From Eriocheir sinensis (lineage: Eukaryota > Arthropoda > Malacostraca > Decapoda > Varunidae): a DNA stretch of 64,000 nucleotides. Shown piece by piece: positions 1-14,770 of the stretch. Location of the stretch: contig NW_026111819.1 in the NCBI RefSeq assembly GCF_024679095.1, positions 186,001 through 250,000 on the forward strand, written 5' to 3'. The position numbers and the translations under genes are program-made. The first letter of the stretch is position 1. Every line of letters begins with the position of its first letter. The notes beneath the pieces are model-generated. The model worked only from the letters and a program-made list of their open reading frames with translations, had not been told where the DNA came from and did not search any database.

Positions 1-353
1 AAAACATAAAATATTTGATTTTGTATTTAAATAAATAGATATACAAAATACACATAAAATAAGCTAAATTTGAGTTGAAATATATATACAAAATACATAA
101 AATAATGTAAATTTGTATCAAAATACTTATACAAATACACATATAATAACGTAAATTTGTATAAAAATATATAAACAAAATACACATTAAATAATGTAAA
201 TACGTATAAAAAAATGTACAAAATACACAAATAATCATGTAATTCGTATCAAAATAAATAGACCAAATACCAATAAAATAATGTAAATTTCTATGAGAAA
301 ACATATACAAAATACACATAAATAACGCAAATATCATTAAAAATATATATAAT
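1..353 (-). repeat. AT satellite block 1 (minus orientation)
   Basis: The plus strand reads the A-rich complement (units such as ACAAAATACACATAAAATAA), so the T-rich consensus lies on the minus strand. The block is cut by the window start. It begins inside a segment with AAACATAAAATATTTGATTT that recurs near 10695, 21715, 51490 and 51940, so position 1 is in the middle of a duplicated segment. It ends at a short, nearly palindromic TA-rich switch (about 339-367). Confidence 0.88.
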
Positions 354-1612
354 ATAATATATTTTTATACATATTTAAAATATTTAATGTATATTTTGTA
401 TATATATTTTATCCAAATTTACGTTATTTTATATGTATTTGTTTATATATTTTCATACAAATTTACATTATTTTATGTGAGTTTTGTATATGTATTTCAA
501 TACAAATTTGCCTAACTTTATGAGTATTTTGCATATCTATTTTCAAACAAATTTAAATTATTTTTGTGTATTTTTGTATATATTTTTATACAAATTTGAG
601 TTATTTTATTTGTTTTTTGTATATATATTTTCCTACAAATATACATTCTTTTATTGGAATTTTGTGTATTTAATTTTTTACGAATTTACATTACTTTATG
701 TGTATTTTGTATATATATTTTTCTACGTATTTAAATTATTTTATGTGTATTTTATATATACATTTTCATAAAAATTTACGTTATTTTATTGTGTGTATTC
801 CTATATATTTTGAAACAAATTTCATACAAATTTACATTATTTTATTGATATTCTGCTCATTCATTTTGATAGGAATTGACATTATTCTATGTGTATTTTG
901 TATATATTTTTCATACAAATTTACGTTATTTTATGTGTATTTGTTTATATATTTTGACACAAATTTACAATATTTTATGGGTATTTTGTATATACATTTC
1001 AAAAGAAATTTACCTAGTTTTATGTGTACTTTGTATATCTATTTTCATACAAACTCAAATTATTTCTATGTATTTTTGTATATTTTAATACAAATTTTAG
1101 TTATGTTATCTGTATTTTGTAAATTTATTTTCATTCAAATATATATTACTTTACTGGTGTTTTGTTGATTTATATTGATACGAATTTACATTATTTTATA
1201 TGTACTTTGTATATATATTTTTATACGCTTTTCCATTATTTAATATTTATTTTGAATATATATTTTTATACAAATTCATGGTATTTTATGTGTATTTGTA
1301 TATATATTTTCATATAAATTTACATTATTTTATGTGTATTTTGTACATATATTTTATTACAAATCTACCTTATTTTATGTTTATTTTGTATGTGTATTTT
1401 GTATATTTATATTTATCCAAATACACATTCTTTTATTGGTATTTTGTTTATTTATTTTAATTCGAATTTACGTTCTTTTATCGGAATTTTATTTATTTAT
1501 TTTGATACGAATTTTCATTTTTTTTAGGTGTATTTAATATATATATTTTTATACTTATTTACATAATTTTATATGTATTTTGAATATATATTTTCATAGA
1601 AATTTACTCTAT
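354..1612 (+). repeat. AT satellite block 2 (plus orientation)
   Basis: T-rich monomers read on the plus strand. The first 480 bp or so (to about 830) closely match 11046-11510 and 52291-52745, including the rare variants TATTTTATCCAAATTTACG and TTATTTTATGTGAG. Several frames are open, but each encodes only the 15-residue monomer echo. The block ends at a convergent switch around ATTTACTCTATATGTATATG. Confidence 0.87.
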
Positions 1613-4471
1613 ATGTATATGTATAGAAAATACACATGAAATAATCTAAATTCGTATCGAAATAAATGAACAAAATACCGATAAAATAATGTAATTTTGA
1701 ATGAAAATATATATAGAAAATACACATAAAATAACGTAAATACAAATGAATATATACACATAAAATGATTTGAATTTGAATGAAAATAGATATAAAAATA
1801 AACTTAAAATAAGGCAAATTTATAATGAAATATATATACAAAATACACATAAAATAATGTAGATTTGTTTCAAAATATATATACGAATACACATAAAATA
1901 ACGTAGATTTCTATAGAAATATATATACAAAATACACATGAAATGTTGTAAATACGTATAAAAATATATATACAAAATACACATTGAATAATGTAAATAC
2001 GTGTCAAAATAAATAATTAAAATATCAATAAAAGAATGTGTATTTGTATTAAAATAAATATACAAAATACACATACAATAAGGTAAATCTGTATTGAAAT
2101 AAATATGCAAAATACATATAAAACAATGTAAATTTGTTTCAAAATATATATACGAATACACATAAAATAACGTAGATTTGTATAAAAATATATATACAAA
2201 ATACACATAAAATGAAGTAAATACGTATAAGAAAATGTATACAAAATACACATAAAATAATGTAAATTCGTATCAAAATAAATAAACAAAATACCAATAA
2301 AAGAATGTGTATTTGTATAAATATAAATATACAAAATACACATAAAATAACGTAAATTTGTATAAAACTATAAACAAAAATACACAGAAGTTATTAAATT
2401 CATATGAAAATAGATATACAAAATACAGATAAAATAAGCTAAATTTGAATTGAAATATATATAGAAAATACATAAAATAATGTAAATTTGTATCAAAATA
2501 TTTATAAAAATACATATAATAACGTAAATTTGTTTAAAAATATATAAACAAAATACACATTAAGTAATGTAAATACGTATAAAAAATATGTACAAAATAA
2601 ACATATAATCATGTAATTCGTATCAAAGTAAATAAACAAAATATCAATAAAATTATGTAAATTTGTATGAGAAAACAGATACAAATACATATAAAATAAC
2701 GTTAATTTCCATAAAAATATATGTCCAAAAATGAACGTAAAATATATGTCTAAAAATATATATACAAAACACACATTAAATAATGTAAATGCGTACATAA
2801 AATAACCTAAATTTGTATAAAACTATACAAAAATACACAAAAATAATTTAAATTTTTATGAAAAGAAATATACAAAATACACATAAAATTAGGTTAATTT
2901 GTATTGAAATACATATAAAAAATACATATAAAATAATGTAAATTTGAAAGAAAATATATAAACAAATACACATATAATAACGTAAATTTGTATGAAATAT
3001 ATAATCAAAATACACATTAAATAATGTAAATATGTAAAAAAAAAATATATATAAAACACAAATAGAATAATGTAAAATCGTATCAAAATATATACACAGA
3101 ATATTAATAAAATAATGTAAATTTGTATGAAAATTAAGATGCAAAATACCTATAAAATAACGCATTTTTTATAAAAATATTGATACCAAAATACACATAA
3201 AATATTTGAATTTGTATTAAAATAAATATACAAAATGCACATACAATAAGGTAAATTTGTATTGAAATAGATATGCAAAATACATATAAAATAATGTAAA
3301 TTTGTTTCAAAATATATATACGAATACACATAAAATAACGTAGATTTCTATAAAAATACATATACAAAATAAACATACTATTAAGTAAATACGTATAAAA
3401 AAATATATACAAAATACACATAAAATAATGTAAATTCGTATAAATGTAAATAAACAATATACCAACAAAAGAATGTGTATTTGTAAAATACACATAAAAT
3501 AACGTAGATTTCTATAAAAATAAATACACATAAAATGAAGTAAATACGTATAAAAAAATGAATAAAAAAGATACATAAAAATCGTATCAAAATAAATAAA
3601 CAAAATACCATTAAAAGAATGTGTATTTGTATAAATATATATATACAAAATACACATAAAATATCGTAAATTTCTATAAAACTATATACAAAAATACACA
3701 GAATTAATTAAATTTGAATGAAAATATATATACAAAATACAGCTAAAATGAGCTAAATTTGATTTGAAATGTACATACAAAATACATAAAATAATTTAAA
3801 TCTGTATCAAAATATTTATACAAATACATATAATAACGTAGATTTGTTTAAAAATATATAAACAAAATACACATTAAGTAATGTAAATACGTATAAAAAA
3901 TATGTACAAAATACACATATAATCTTGTAATTCGTATCAAAATAAATAAACAAAATAGCAATAAAATAATGTAAATTTGTATGAGAAAACATATACAAAT
4001 AACGCAAATTTCTATAAAAATATATGTACAAAAATGCACTAAAATAAAGTAAATATGCAAAAAAATATATATACAAAACACACACTAAAAAACGTAAATG
4101 CGTACATAAAATAACCTAAATTTGTATAAAACTATATACAAAAATGCACAAAAATAATTTAAATTTGTTTGTAAAAAAATATATAAAATACACATAAAAT
4201 TAGGTAAATTTGTATTGAAATACATTTACAAAATACACATCAAATAATGTAAATTTGAATGAAAATATATAAACAAATACACTTAAAATAACGTAAATTT
4301 GTATAAAATATATATGCAAGATACACATTAAATAATGTAAATGTGTATAAAAGATATATATACAAAAAACAAATAGAATAATGTAAAATCGTATCAAAAT
4401 AAATACACAGAATATCAATAAAATATTGTAAATTTATATGAAAAAAAAGATGCAAAATTCCCAAAAATTAT

Positions 4472-6038
4472 CGCATTTTTTATAAAAATATATTTACCAA
4501 AATACACATAAAATATTTAAATTTGTATTGAAATAAATATACAAAATGCATATACAGTAAGGTAAATTTGTATTGAAAGAGACATTCAAAAATACATATA
4601 AAACAATGTAAATTTGTTTCAAAATATATATACGAATACACATAAAATAAAGTAGATTTCTATAGAAATATATATACAAAATACATATGAAAGTATGTAA
4701 ATACGTATAAAAATATATATACAAAATACATATCAAATAATGTAAATTCATGTCAAAATAAATAAACAAAATATCATGAAAAGAATGTGTATTTGTATGA
4801 AAATAGATAATAGATAATAAATTTGAATAAAATATATATGCAAGATACACATTAAATAATGTAAATATGTATAAAAAAGTATATACAAAAAACAAATAAA
4901 ATAATGTGACATCGTATCAAAATAAATACACCGAATATTAATAAAATAATGTAAATTTGTATGAAAATAAAGATGCAAAACTCCCATAAAATAGCGCATT
5001 TCTTATAAAAATATATATACCAAAATACACATAAAATATTTAAATTTGTATTCAAAGAAATATACAAAATGCACATACAATAAGGTAAATTTGTATTGAA
5101 AGAGATATGCAAAAATACATATAAAATAATGTAAATTTGTTTCAAAATATATGTACGAATACAAATAAAAAAACGTAGATTTGTATAAAATATATATATA
5201 CATATACAAAATACACATAAAATTAAGTAAATACGTATAAAAAATGTATACAAAATACACATAAAATAATGTAATTTCGAATTAAAATAAATGTAAATTT
5301 GAATGAAAATATAAAAACAAATACACTTAAAATAACGTAAATTTGTATAAAATATATATGCAAGATACACATTAAATAATGTAAATGTGTATAAAAAAAA
5401 TATTCAAAAAACAAATAGAATAATGTAAAATCGTATCAAAATAAATATACAGAATATCAATAAAATAATGTAAATTTGTATGAAAATAAAGATGCAAAAT
5501 TCCCAAAAATTATCGCATTTTTTATAAAAATATATATACCAAAATACACATAAAAAAATTAAATATGTATTGAAATAAATATATGAAATGCATATACACT
5601 AAGGTAAATTTGTATTAGAAGAGATATTCAAAAATACATATAAGACAATGTAAATTTGTTCCAAAATATATATACGAATACACATAAAATAAAGTAGATT
5701 TCTATAGAAATATATATACAAAATACATATGAAATTATGTAAATACGTATAAAAATATATATACAAAATACATATCAAATAATATAAATTCGTGTCAAAA
5801 TAAATAAACAAAATATCATGTAAAGAATGTGTATTTGTATAAAAATAGATAATAGATAATAAATTTGTAGAAAATATATATGCAAGATACTCATTAAATA
5901 ATGTAAATATGTATAAAAAAAGTATATACAAAAAACAAATAGAATAATGTAAATTCGTATCAAAATAAATACACCGAATATTAATAAAATAATGTAAATT
6001 TGTATGAAAATAAAGATGCAAAATTCCCATAAAATAGC
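4472..6038 (-). repeat. Higher-order array, copy A: alternating ~520-bp units
   Basis: Marker monomers containing CGCATTTT or CGCATTTC occur at 4472, 4995, 5514 and 6038, that is, spacings of 523, 519 and 524 bp (about 12 monomers). Two marker versions alternate: CCCAAAAATTATCGC at 4472 and 5514, and CCCATAAAATAGCGC at 4995 and 6038. The real repeating unit is therefore a pair of about 1,042 bp. The array probably extends somewhat on both sides of the outer markers. Confidence 0.85.
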
Positions 6039-6627
6039 GCATTTCTTATAAAAATATATATACCAAAATACACATAAAATATTTAAATTTGTATTCAAAG
6101 AAATATACAAAATGCACATACAATAAGGTAAATTTGTATTGAAAGAGATATGCAAAAATACATATAAAACAATGTAAATTTGTTTCAAAATATATATACG
6201 AATACAAATAAAAAAACGTAGATTTCTATAAAAATATATATACAAAATACACATAAAATTAAGTAAATACGTATAAAAAAATGTATACAAAATACACATA
6301 AAATAATGTAAATTCGATTTAAAATAAATAAACAAAATACCAATAAAAAATGTGTATTTGGATAAATATAAATATACAAAATACATATACAAAATAAACA
6401 TAAAATTAGGTAGATTTGTAATAAAATATATGTACAAAATACACATAAAATAATGTAAATTTATATGAAAATATATATACAAATACACATAAAATACCAT
6501 GAATTTGTATAAAAATATATATTCAAAATAAATATTAAATAATGTAAAAGCGTATAAAAATATATATACAAAGTTCATATAAAATAATGTAAATTCGTAT
6601 CAATATAAATCAACAAAACACCAATAA

Positions 6628-6631
<4 letters not shown>

Positions 6632-6673
<42 letters not shown>

Positions 6674-6699
6674 ATATATATATATATATATATATATAT
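6632..6699. repeat. (TA)n microsatellite, 68 bp
   Basis: An alternating TA tract with a single C interruption at 6672. It is flanked by CACCAATAAAATAA on the left and GAATGAAAATAAATTTAC on the right. The same flanks surround the much longer tract at 48792-48977, and surround a short unexpanded ATATATATTTG at about 16514-16524. Confidence 0.95.
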
Positions 6700-7175
6700 G
6701 AATGAAAATAAATTTACAAAATACACATAACATAACTAAAATTTGTATTAAAATATATACAAAAATACATAGAAATAACTTGAGTTTGTATGAAAATAGA
6801 TATACAAAATACACATAAAACTAGGTAAATTTCTTTTGAAATATAGATACAAAATAGCCATAAAATATTGTAAATTTGTGTCAAAATATATAAACAAATA
6901 CACATAAAATAACGTAAATTTGTATGAAATATATGTACAAAATACACATAGAATAATGTCAATTCGTATCAAAATGAATGAGCAGAATATCAATAAAATA
7001 ATGTATATTTGTATGAAAATAAAGATGCAAAATACCCAAAAAATAAAGCATATGTTTATAAAAATACAGACACAAAAATACACTTCGAATAATTAAATTT
7101 GTATTAAAATTAATACACAAAATGCGTATATAATAAGGTAAATTTGTATTGAAAAAATATGCAACATACACGTTT

Positions 7176-7892
7176 ACTCATACAAATTTATATTATTTTA
7201 TTGGTATTTTCTTTATTTATTTTGATACGAATTACATGATTATATGTGTATTTTGTACACATTTACATTTTTTAATGTGCATTATTTAATGTGTATTTTG
7301 TTTATATATTTTCATACAAATTTACGTTATTATATGTGTATTTGTATAAATATTTTGATACAAATTTACTTTATTTCATGTATTTTGTATATAAATTTCA
7401 ATTCAAATTTAGCTTATTTTGTGTGTATTTTGTATATATTTTCATACAAATTTAATTACTTCTGTGTATTTATGTATATAGTTTTATATAAATTTACGTT
7501 ATTTTATGTGTATTTTGTATATTTATATTTATACAAATACACATTCTTTTATTGGTATTTTGTTTATTTATTTTGATACGAATTTACATTATTTTATATG
7601 TATTTTGTATACATTTTTTTATACGTTTTACTTCATTTTATGTGTATTTTGTATATATATATTTATAGAAATCTACGTTATTTTATGTGTATTCGTATAC
7701 ATATTTTGAAACAAATTTGCTTTGCTTTATATGTATTCTGCGTATCTATTTCAATACAAATTTACCTTATTGTATGTGTTTTTTATATATTTATTTTAAT
7801 ACAAATCTAATTTTTTTATGTGTATTTTGGTATATATATTTTTATAAATAAAAAAAATGCGTTATTTTATGGGTATTTTGCCTCTTTATTAC
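7176..7892 (+). repeat. AT satellite block 4 (plus orientation)
   Basis: Starts at a divergent switch just after GCAACATACACGTTTACTC. It is closely paralogous to 14771-15475 and 17367-18070, which begin at the same switch. Ends near TTTATTACCATACAAAAATAC where orientation reverses. This block and its flanks (about 6895-8128) are missing from the related copy near 49166. Confidence 0.87.
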
Positions 7893-10800
7893 CATACAAA
7901 AATACATATAAAACAATGTAAATTTGTTTCAAAATATATATAAGAATACAAATAAAAAAAGGTAGATTTCTATAAAAATATATATACAAAATACACATAA
8001 AATTAAGTAAATACGTATAAAAAAATGTATTCAAAATACACATAAAATAATGTAAATTCGAATTAAAATAGATAAACAAAATACCAATAAAAGAATGTGT
8101 ATTTGGATAAATATAAATATACAAAATACACATACAAAATAAACATAAAATAAGGTACATTTGTAATAAAATATATGTACAAAATACACATACAATAATG
8201 TAAATTTATATGAAAATATATATACAAATACACATAAAATACCATGAATTTGTATAGAAATATATATTCAAAATAAATATTAAATAATGTAAGAGCGTAT
8301 AGAAATATATATACAAAGTACATATAAAATGAAAATTAATATGCAAAATACCTATAAAATAACGCATTTTTTTATAAAATTATTGATACCAAAATACACA
8401 TAAAATATTTGAACTTGTATTAAAATAAATATACAAAATGCACATACAATAAGTTAAATTTGTATTGAAATAGATATGCATAATACATATAAAATAATGT
8501 AAATTTGTTTCAAATTATATATACGAATACACATAAAATAACGTAGATTTCTATAAAAATACATATACAAAATACACATAATATTAAGTAAATACGTATA
8601 AAAAAATGTATACAAAATACACATAAAATAATGTAAATTCGTATAAATGTAAATAAACAATATACCAATAAAAGAATGTGTATTTGTATAAATATAAATA
8701 TACAAAATGCACATAAAATAACGTAAATTTATATAAAACTATATACATAAAATAACACAAATTTCTATAAAAATATATGTACAAAAATGAACATAAAATA
8801 AATTTGCATAAAAATATATATACAAAACACACTTTAGATAATGTAAATGAGTATAAAAATATGTATACAAAATACCTATGAAATAATCTAAATTCGTATC
8901 GAATTAAATTAAGAAATACCAATAAAATAATGTAATTTTGGATGAAAATATATATACAAAATACACATAAAATAACCTAAATACAAATACAAGTATACAC
9001 ATAAAATAATTAAAACTTGAATGAAATAAATATACAAAATAAACATAAAATAAGGTAAATTTGTAATGAAATATATGAAAAAATACACATAAAATAATAT
9101 AAATTTGTATGAAAATATATATACAAATACACATTAAATAACATGAATTTGTATAAAATTTGTATCAAAATATATACTTATACACACAATAAAATAACGT
9201 TATTTTTTTATGAAAATGTATATACAAAATACACATAAAATAATTTAAATACGTAGAAAAATATATATACAAAAAACACATAAAATAATGTAAATTTGTA
9301 TGAAAATATATAAAGAAATACACATAAAATAATGTAAATTTGGATAAAATATATATACAAAATGAACATTAAATAATGTAAATATGTATAAAAAAATATA
9401 CAAAATACACATAGAATAATGTTAAATCGTATCAAAATAAATAAAGAGAATATCACTAAAATAATGTAAATTTGTATGAAAATAAAGATGCAAAATATCC
9501 ATATAATAACGCATATTTGCATAAAAATATATATACAAAAATACATATAAAATAGTTAAGTTTGTATTAAAATAAATATACAAAATGCACGTACAATAAA
9601 GTAAATTTGTATTGAAATAGATATGCAAAATACACATCAATAATGTAAATTTGTATCAAAATATATATACGAATACTCATAAAATAGAGTAAATTTCTAT
9701 GAAAATATACAAACAAAATAAATATACAAAATACACATATAACTAGTTAAATTTGTATTTAAATACATGTACAAAAAACACATAAAATAATGTAGATTTG
9801 TATGAAATGAAAACAAATACATTTTATATAAAATATATATACAAAATACACATAGAATAATGTAAAATCATATCAAAATAAATACACAGAATATCAATAA
9901 AATAATGTAAATTTGTATGAAAATAAAGATGCAAAATACCCATAAAATAAAGCATATTTTTATAAAAATACATATACAAAAATACACATAGATTAATCAA
10001 ATTTGTATTAAAATTAATATACAAAATGCACATATAATAAGGTAAATTTTTATTGAAAAAATATGCAAAATACACATAAAATAATGTAAATTTGTTTCAA
10101 AATATATATACGAATATACATAAAATAACGCAGATTTCTATAGGAATATATATACAAAATACACTTGAAATAATGTAAATACGTATAAAAATATATATAC
10201 AAAATACACATTAAATAATATTAATTCGTGTCAAAATAAATAAACAAAATATCATAAAAAGAATGTGTATTTGTATGAAAATAGATATACAAAATACACA
10301 TAAAATAACCTAAATTTGTATAAAACTATATACAAAAATACACAAAAATAATTTAAACTTGTATGAAAATAAATATACAAAAAACATATAAAAATAGGTA
10401 AATTTGTATTGAAATACATATACAAAATACACATAAAATAATGTAAATTTGAATGAAAATATATAAACATATAGACTTAAAATAACGTAAATTTGTATCA
10501 AATATATATACAAAAAACACATTAAATAATGTAAATATGTATAAAAAAAATATATACAAAACACAAATAAAATAATGTAAAATCGTATAAAAATAAATAC
10601 AGAAAATATTAATAAAATAATGTAAATATGTATGAAAACTAAGATGCAAAATACCCATAAAATAACGCATTTTTTATAAAAATATAAATACGAAAAAACA
10701 TAAAATATTTGATTTTGTATTAAAATAAATAGATATACAAAATACACATAAAATAAGCTAAATTTGAGTTGAAATATATATACAAAATACATAAAATAAT

Positions 10801-11045
10801 GTAAATATGTATCAAATTACCTATACAAATACACATATAATAACGTAAATTTGTATAAAAATATATAAACAAAATACACATTAAATAATGTAAATACGTA
10901 TAAAAAAATGTAAAAAATACACAAATAATCATGTAATTCGTATCAAAATAAATAGACAAAATACCAATAAAATAATGTAAATTTCTAAGAGAAAACATAT
11001 ACAAAATACACATAAATAACGCAAATATCAATAAGAATATATATA
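7893..11045 (-). repeat. AT satellite block 5 (minus orientation)
   Basis: A-rich complement on the plus strand throughout. From about 8130 it follows the same order of monomer variants as 49195-52290. The 9180-10000 part also matches 13390-14170. An internal seam near 8330 (ATATAAAATGAAAATTAA) is shared with 49375, so the seam predates that duplication. Ends at the TA-rich divergent switch at about 11041-11055. Confidence 0.87.
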
Positions 11046-12895
11046 ATATAATATATTTTTATACATATTTAAAATATTTAATGTATATTTTGTGTATATA
11101 TATTTTATCCAAATTTACGTGATTTTATATGTATTTGTTTATATATTTTCATACAAATTTACATTATTTTATGTGAGTTTTGTATATGTATTTCAATACA
11201 AATTTGCCTAACTATGTGTATTTTGCATATCTATTTTCAAACAAATTTAAATTATTTTTGTGTATATTTGTATATATTTTTATACAAATTTTAGTTATTT
11301 TATTTGTTTTTTGTATATATATTTCCTACAAATATACATTCTTTTATTGGAATTTTGTGTATTTAATTTTTTACGAATTTACATTATTTTATGTGTATTT
11401 TGTATATATATTTTTCTACGTATTTAAACTATTTTATGTGTATTTTATATATACATTTTCTTAAAAATTAACGTTATTCTATTGTGTGTATTCGTATATA
11501 TTTTGAAACATTTTATACAAATTCATGTTATTTAATGTGTATTTGTATATATATTTTCATACAAATTTATATTATTTTATGTGTATTTTTTCATATATTT
11601 CATTACAAATTTACCTTATTTTATGTTTATTTTGTATATTTATTTCATTCAATTTTAAATTATTTAATGTGTATATTTGTATTTGTATTTAGGTTATTTT
11701 ATGTGTTTTTTATATATATTTTCATCCAAAATTACATTATTTTATTGTTATTTTCTTAATTTAACTCGATACGAATTTAGATTATTTCATAGGTATTTTG
11801 TATACATATTTTTATACTCATTTACATTATCTAATGTGTGTTTTGTATATATTTTTTTATGCAAACTAATTTTATGTGCATTTTTGTACATATATTTTTA
11901 TAGAAACTTAAAACGTTATTTTATGTGTATTTTGTATATGTTTTCTCATACAAATTTACATTATTTAATTAGTTTTTTGTTTATTTATTTTGATACGAAT
12001 GACTTGATTATTGGTGTATTTTGTAAATATTTTTTTATACGTATTTACATTAATTAATGTGTATTTTGTTTATATATTTTTTTACAAATTTACGTTATTA
12101 TATGTGTATTTGTTAAAAATATTTTGAAACGAATTTACTTTATTTTATGTATTTTGTATATATATTTCAATTCAAATTTAGCTTATTTTGTGTGTATTTT
12201 GTATATCTATTTTCATACAAATTTAATTACTTCTGTGTATTTTTGTATATAGTTTTATACAAATTTACGTTATTTTATGTGCATTTTGTATATTTATATT
12301 TTGTATACATTTTTGATTCGTATTTACTTAATTTTATTTGTATTTTGTATATATATATATTTATAGAAATCTACGTTATTTTATGTGTATTCGTTTATAT
12401 ATTTTGAAACAAATTTACATTGTTTTATATGTTTTTTGCATATCTATTTCAATACAAATTTACCTTATTGTATGTGCATTTTGTATATTTATTTTAATAC
12501 AAATTCAAATATTTTATGTGTATTTTGGTATATATAATTTATAAAAAAAATGCGTTATTTTATAAGTATTTTGCATCTTAGTTTTCATAGAAATGTACAT
12601 TATTTTATTAATATTCTGTGTATATATTTTGATACGATTTTATATTATACTATTTGTGTTTTGTATATATTTTTTTATATATATTTTCATTATTTAATGT
12701 GTATTTTTTATATATATTTCATACAAATTAACGTCATTTTAAGTGTATTTGTTTATATTATTTCATTCAAATTTACATTATTTTAAGTGTATTTTGTATA
12801 TGTATTTCAATACAAATTTACCTAATTTTATGTGTATTTTGTATATTTATTTTCATTCAAATTTAAATGATTTTTGTTTTTTTGTATATACATAT
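11046..12895 (+). repeat. AT satellite block 6 (plus orientation)
   Basis: The first part matches 354-830 and 52291-52745; 11510-12050 continues in parallel with 52750-53400. Includes the marker monomer ATGCGTTATTTTATAAG near 12549. Ends at the convergent switch TATACATATAGAGTAAATT, a variant of the switch also seen at 31728, 37064 and 54958. Confidence 0.86.
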
Positions 12896-14770
12896 AGAGT
12901 AAATTTCTATGAAAATACATATTCAAAATACATATAAAATTATGTAAATAAGTATAAAAATATATATATCAAATACACCTAAAAAAATGAAAATTCGTAT
13001 CAAAATAAATAAAAAAAATTCCGATAAAAGAACGTATATTTGTAGGAAAATAAATATACAAAATACACATAAAATTACGAAAATTTGAATAAAAGTATAT
13101 ACAAAAAAACAAAAAAATAAATTTCAATTTGTATGAAAATAGATATACAAAATACACATATAATTAGTTAAATTTGTATTTAAATACATGTACAAAATAC
13201 ACATAAAATAATGTAAATTTGTATGAAATGAAAACAAATTCATATAAAATAACATACATTTGTATAAAATAGATATTCAAAATATACATAGAATAATGTA
13301 AAATCGTATCAAAATAAATACACAGAATATCAATAAAATAATGTAATTTTGTATGAAAATAAAGATGCAAAATTTTTACCAAAATATATTCTTATACACA
13401 CAATAAAATAACGTAGTTTTTTTTATGAAAATGTATATACAAAATACACATAAAATAATTTAAATACGTAGAAAAATATATATACAAAAAACACATAAAA
13501 TAATGTAAATTTGTATGAAAATATATAAACAAATACACATAAAATAATGTAAATTTGAATAAAATATATATACAAAATGAACATTAAATAATGTAAATTT
13601 GTATAAAAAAATATACAAAATACACGTAGAATAATGTTAAATCGTATCAAAATAAATAAAGAGAATATCAATAAAATAATGTAAATTTGTATGAAAATAA
13701 AGATGCAAAATATCCATATAATAACGCATATTTGCATAAAAATATATATACAAAAATACATATAAAATAGTTAAATTTGTATTAAAATAAATATAGAAAA
13801 TGCACGTAAAATAAAGTAAATTGGTATTGAAATAGATATGCAAAATACACATCAGTAATGTAAATTTGTATCAAAATATATATACGAATACTCATAAAAT
13901 AAGTAAATTTCTATAAAAATATACATACAAAATAGATATACAAAATACACATATAACTACTTAAATTTGTATTTAAATACATGTACAAAAAAACACATAA
14001 AATAATGTAGATTTGTATGAAATGAAAACAAATACATTTTATATAAAATATATATATATAAAATACACATAGAATAATGTAAAATCATTTTAAAATAAAT
14101 ACACAGAATATCAATAAAATAATGTAAATTTGTATGAAAATAAAGATGCAAAATACCCATAAAATAAAGCATATTTTATAAAATATATATACCAAAATAC
14201 ACATAGAATATTTAAATTTGTATTACAATAAATATAAAAAATGCACATATAATTAGGTAAATTTGTATTGAAATAGATATGCAAAATACATATAAAAAAA
14301 TGTAAATTTGTTTCAAAATATATATACAAATACACATAAAATAGCGTAGATTTATATAAAGATATATATACAAAATACACATAAACAGAAGTAAATACGT
14401 CTGAGAAAATGTATACAAAATAAACATAAAATAATGTAAATTCGTATCAAAATAAATAAATAAAATACCAATAAAAAATGTGTATTTTTTTATAAATATA
14501 AATAAATAAAATACACATAAAATAACGTAAAATTGTATAAAACTATATACAAAAATACAGAAAAGTAATTAAGTTTGTATGAAAATAAATTTACAAAACA
14601 CATATAAAATAAGCTAAATTTGAATTGAAATATATATACAAAATACATAAAATAATGTAAATTTGTATCAAAACATATATTCAAATACACATATATTAAA
14701 ATTAATATACAAAATGCGTATATAATAAGGTAAATTTGTATTGAAAAAATATGCAACATACACGTTTACT
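12896..14770 (-). repeat. AT satellite block 7 (minus orientation)
   Basis: The segment 13390-14170 parallels 9180-10000 monomer by monomer, including the unusual TTATACACACAATAAAATAACG variant in two overlapping parts. The right end carries ATGCAACATACACGTTTAC, the left half of a recurrent divergent switch. Confidence 0.86.

Larger units (their letters stand above)
1613..7175 (-). repeat. AT satellite block 3 (minus orientation, 5.5 kb)
   Basis: A long uninterrupted minus-orientation run. It contains the regular 520/1,040-bp higher-order array (4472-6038) and a (TA)n tract at 6632-6699. The part from about 3570 onward is paralogous to 45740 onward and 61280 onward. The longest open frame in the window (267 codons, 5775-6578, minus) lies here. 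It has no start context, domain or compositional change distinguishing it from neighbouring repeats, so I do not call it a gene. Confidence 0.88.

Noticed and set aside
5775..6578. 267-codon minus-strand open frame as a multi-pass membrane protein gene
   Set aside because: It lies wholly in satellite, repeats a 15-residue pattern, overlaps equally open frames, and has paralogues broken at random positions. No domain or initiation context is visible.
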